From Paramacrobiotus metropolitanus (taxonomy: Eukaryota > Tardigrada > Eutardigrada > Parachela > Macrobiotidae), in contig NW_026570617.1 of the NCBI RefSeq assembly GCF_019649055.1, forward strand, positions 1-28,519: a stretch of 28,519 nt of DNA. The letters run 5' to 3'. Position 1 is the stretch's first letter. Every line of letters starts with the position of its first letter. The position numbers were made by a program, and so were the translations under genes. Below, in pieces: positions 27,376 to 28,519 of this stretch. The notes under the pieces were generated by a model. The model did not search any database. It was not told where the DNA came from and was given only the letters and a program-made list of their open reading frames with translations.

Positions 27376-28519
27376 ATGTCAAATCACGCTCAATCCGTAC
27401 GGAATCCCGAATGGCGAACAACACTTGCAGGAGTTACTAACCAGTTGAAGCATATCTTGGCCAGTGGTGAACTGAGCGATGTGCAGTTCGCTGTCGGACG
27501 TCAGTATGGCGACGTGAAGATTTTCCCCGTTCACAAGTCCGTCTAATGCGCCTTCCTTGTTCCTTGCGACTGCTAAAGACTGACGAGTGGTTCCGTTGCA
27601 GGTTTATGTTGAGTCTGGGCAGCGATGTCTTCCATACCATGTTTAACGGAGGTCTGACGGAGAACGGCGGCAGTCCCATTGATATTCCGGAGATTCTACC
27701 GAGTGCTTTTGCCATCATGCTGAAGTTAGTACCACTTAGAATTGCGCGGTCGGACCCATAGCTGAGCGCAGTTTCGAAGGGTTTTATAAAACTATTATGG
27801 ACATTCCTAGGTATCTGTATACTGGTTGCGTGGAGGAAAAGCTGACAGCCGAGGAAACATTGCAGACCATTTACTGTGCTGACAAGTACAATCTGCCGCA
27901 GCTGGCGGACCTGAGCTTACAGCGCTTTTACACCCCATTCAATGCCAACGAGTGCGTCATCTTCCTGGAAAAGGTTGGTGGTACTGTACGATTGGTACTG
28001 TACGTCCAAACGTGAATATGGCTAACGAGTACAGGTTGGATAATGGAGTTTAAACGAGTGTTGTGAACAGTTTCTGCATTCGACGCACGAGCTCTCTGCT
28101 GGTTTGCTGGAAAAGTGCTTGACGGTGGCAGACACACACGGCCAAGATTTTTTGCAGTGCAAGCAGTTCAGCGCTATCGGACAGGATCTGTTAGTGACCA
28201 TTCTGAAGCGCAACACGTTGTGCGCTGAGGAACATATCATCTACACGGCCGTGGAAAAGTGGGTTCTCCTTCGTTTAGTGTCGCCGGCTGCCACTTCGCC
28301 TGATTCTGTGCGGTTGTAGGTGGTCTGCGGAAGCTTGTGTGCGGGACGGTGTGGAGCCTTCGCCGGCCAACCGCCGTCGGGTGCTGGGGCCGGCCTTGTT
28401 CCTCGTCCGTTTCGCGCGACTGACCGACGCGCAGCTCGCCAAGGGGCCTGTCGAAGTAGGTTGCGGCAGGAGAGTTAGTATCGTGAAGAACACTAAATTA
28501 ATGCATTTTTACAGAGTGG
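27376..28519 (+). CDS. Gene H: BTBD6-like BTB-BACK protein, truncated by window end
   Basis: Exons: 27376-27536, 27602-27724, 27811-27973, 28071-28258, 28320-28455 and the first five bases of exon 6 from 28515. All introns are GT-AG. The 257 visible residues contain BTB (LSDVQFAVGRQYG, FHTMFNGGLTENG, TIYCADKYNLPQLADL), BACK (GLLEKCLTVADTHGQDFLQ, AEEHIIYTAVEKW) and the linker VLGPALFLVRFARLTDAQLAKG. Exon 1 is 161 nt, as in I. Exons 2-5 have the family lengths 123, 163, 188 and 136 nt. The N-terminus (NPEWRTTLAGVTNQLKHILASG) is closest to F. The C-terminal exon lies outside the window, so the novel module is expected but not seen. Confidence 0.87.

Noticed and set aside
1-28519. tRNA, rRNA, riboswitch or operon features
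   Set aside because: No cloverleaf, rRNA motif or prokaryotic signal was recognised anywhere; the gene structure is eukaryotic throughout.

Overview
The window is nuclear DNA from an animal. Its genes are split by short GT-AG introns (mostly about 55-300 bp), carry no ribosome-binding sites, and encode BTB/POZ, BACK and Kelch proteins. The species cannot be fixed from sequence alone. A small-genome invertebrate with expanded BTB families, such as a tardigrade, would fit, but that is a guess.

Two gene families fill the window. Family 1 resembles BTBD6: BTB, BACK and a short helical linker, all homologous to BTBD1/2/3/6. In place of the PHR domain it has a roughly 160-180 residue C-terminal module that I do not recognise, marked by the hexapeptide (R/W)ASDIL. 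Members: I (minus, 13005-11157), F (plus, 18258-20946), G (plus, 25110-26674) and H (plus, 27376 to the window end) look intact. B (plus, 1644-3180) and J (minus, 8835-8445) are broken. Family 2 is KLHL-like (BTB-BACK-Kelch): C (plus, 5520-8002), D (minus, 17026-13856) and E (minus, 24418-22046), plus fragments A (minus, 501-200) and K (minus, 4982-4861). Every family 2 copy carries at least one disabling lesion.

Layout. 0-5 kb: decayed copies (A, B, K), a retroelement 3' piece and tandem repeats. 5.5-8 kb: kelch gene C. 8-11 kb: mostly gene-free, with pseudogene J and a second retroelement piece. 11.1-13 kb: intact gene I. 13.6-20.95 kb: block 1, a head-to-head pair (kelch D on minus, F on plus). 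21.8-26.7 kb: block 2, a diverged duplicate of block 1 (kelch E on minus, G on plus), including matching intergenic and 3' flanking sequence. 27.4-28.5 kb: gene H, without a kelch partner.

Block 1 has three inverted-repeat insertions that block 2 lacks. They are a 796-bp element inside a kelch exon of D flanked by TAA, a 565-bp element in the D/F intergenic region flanked by an identical 10-bp duplication and holding eleven TAGGTGCTACTAA-type motifs, and an inverted-repeat segment in intron 5 of F. Both gene families have the architecture of Cullin-3 substrate adaptors (family knowledge), so the cluster looks like a birth-and-death array of ubiquitin-ligase adaptors. The paired kelch copies are dying while the BTB plus novel-domain copies are kept.
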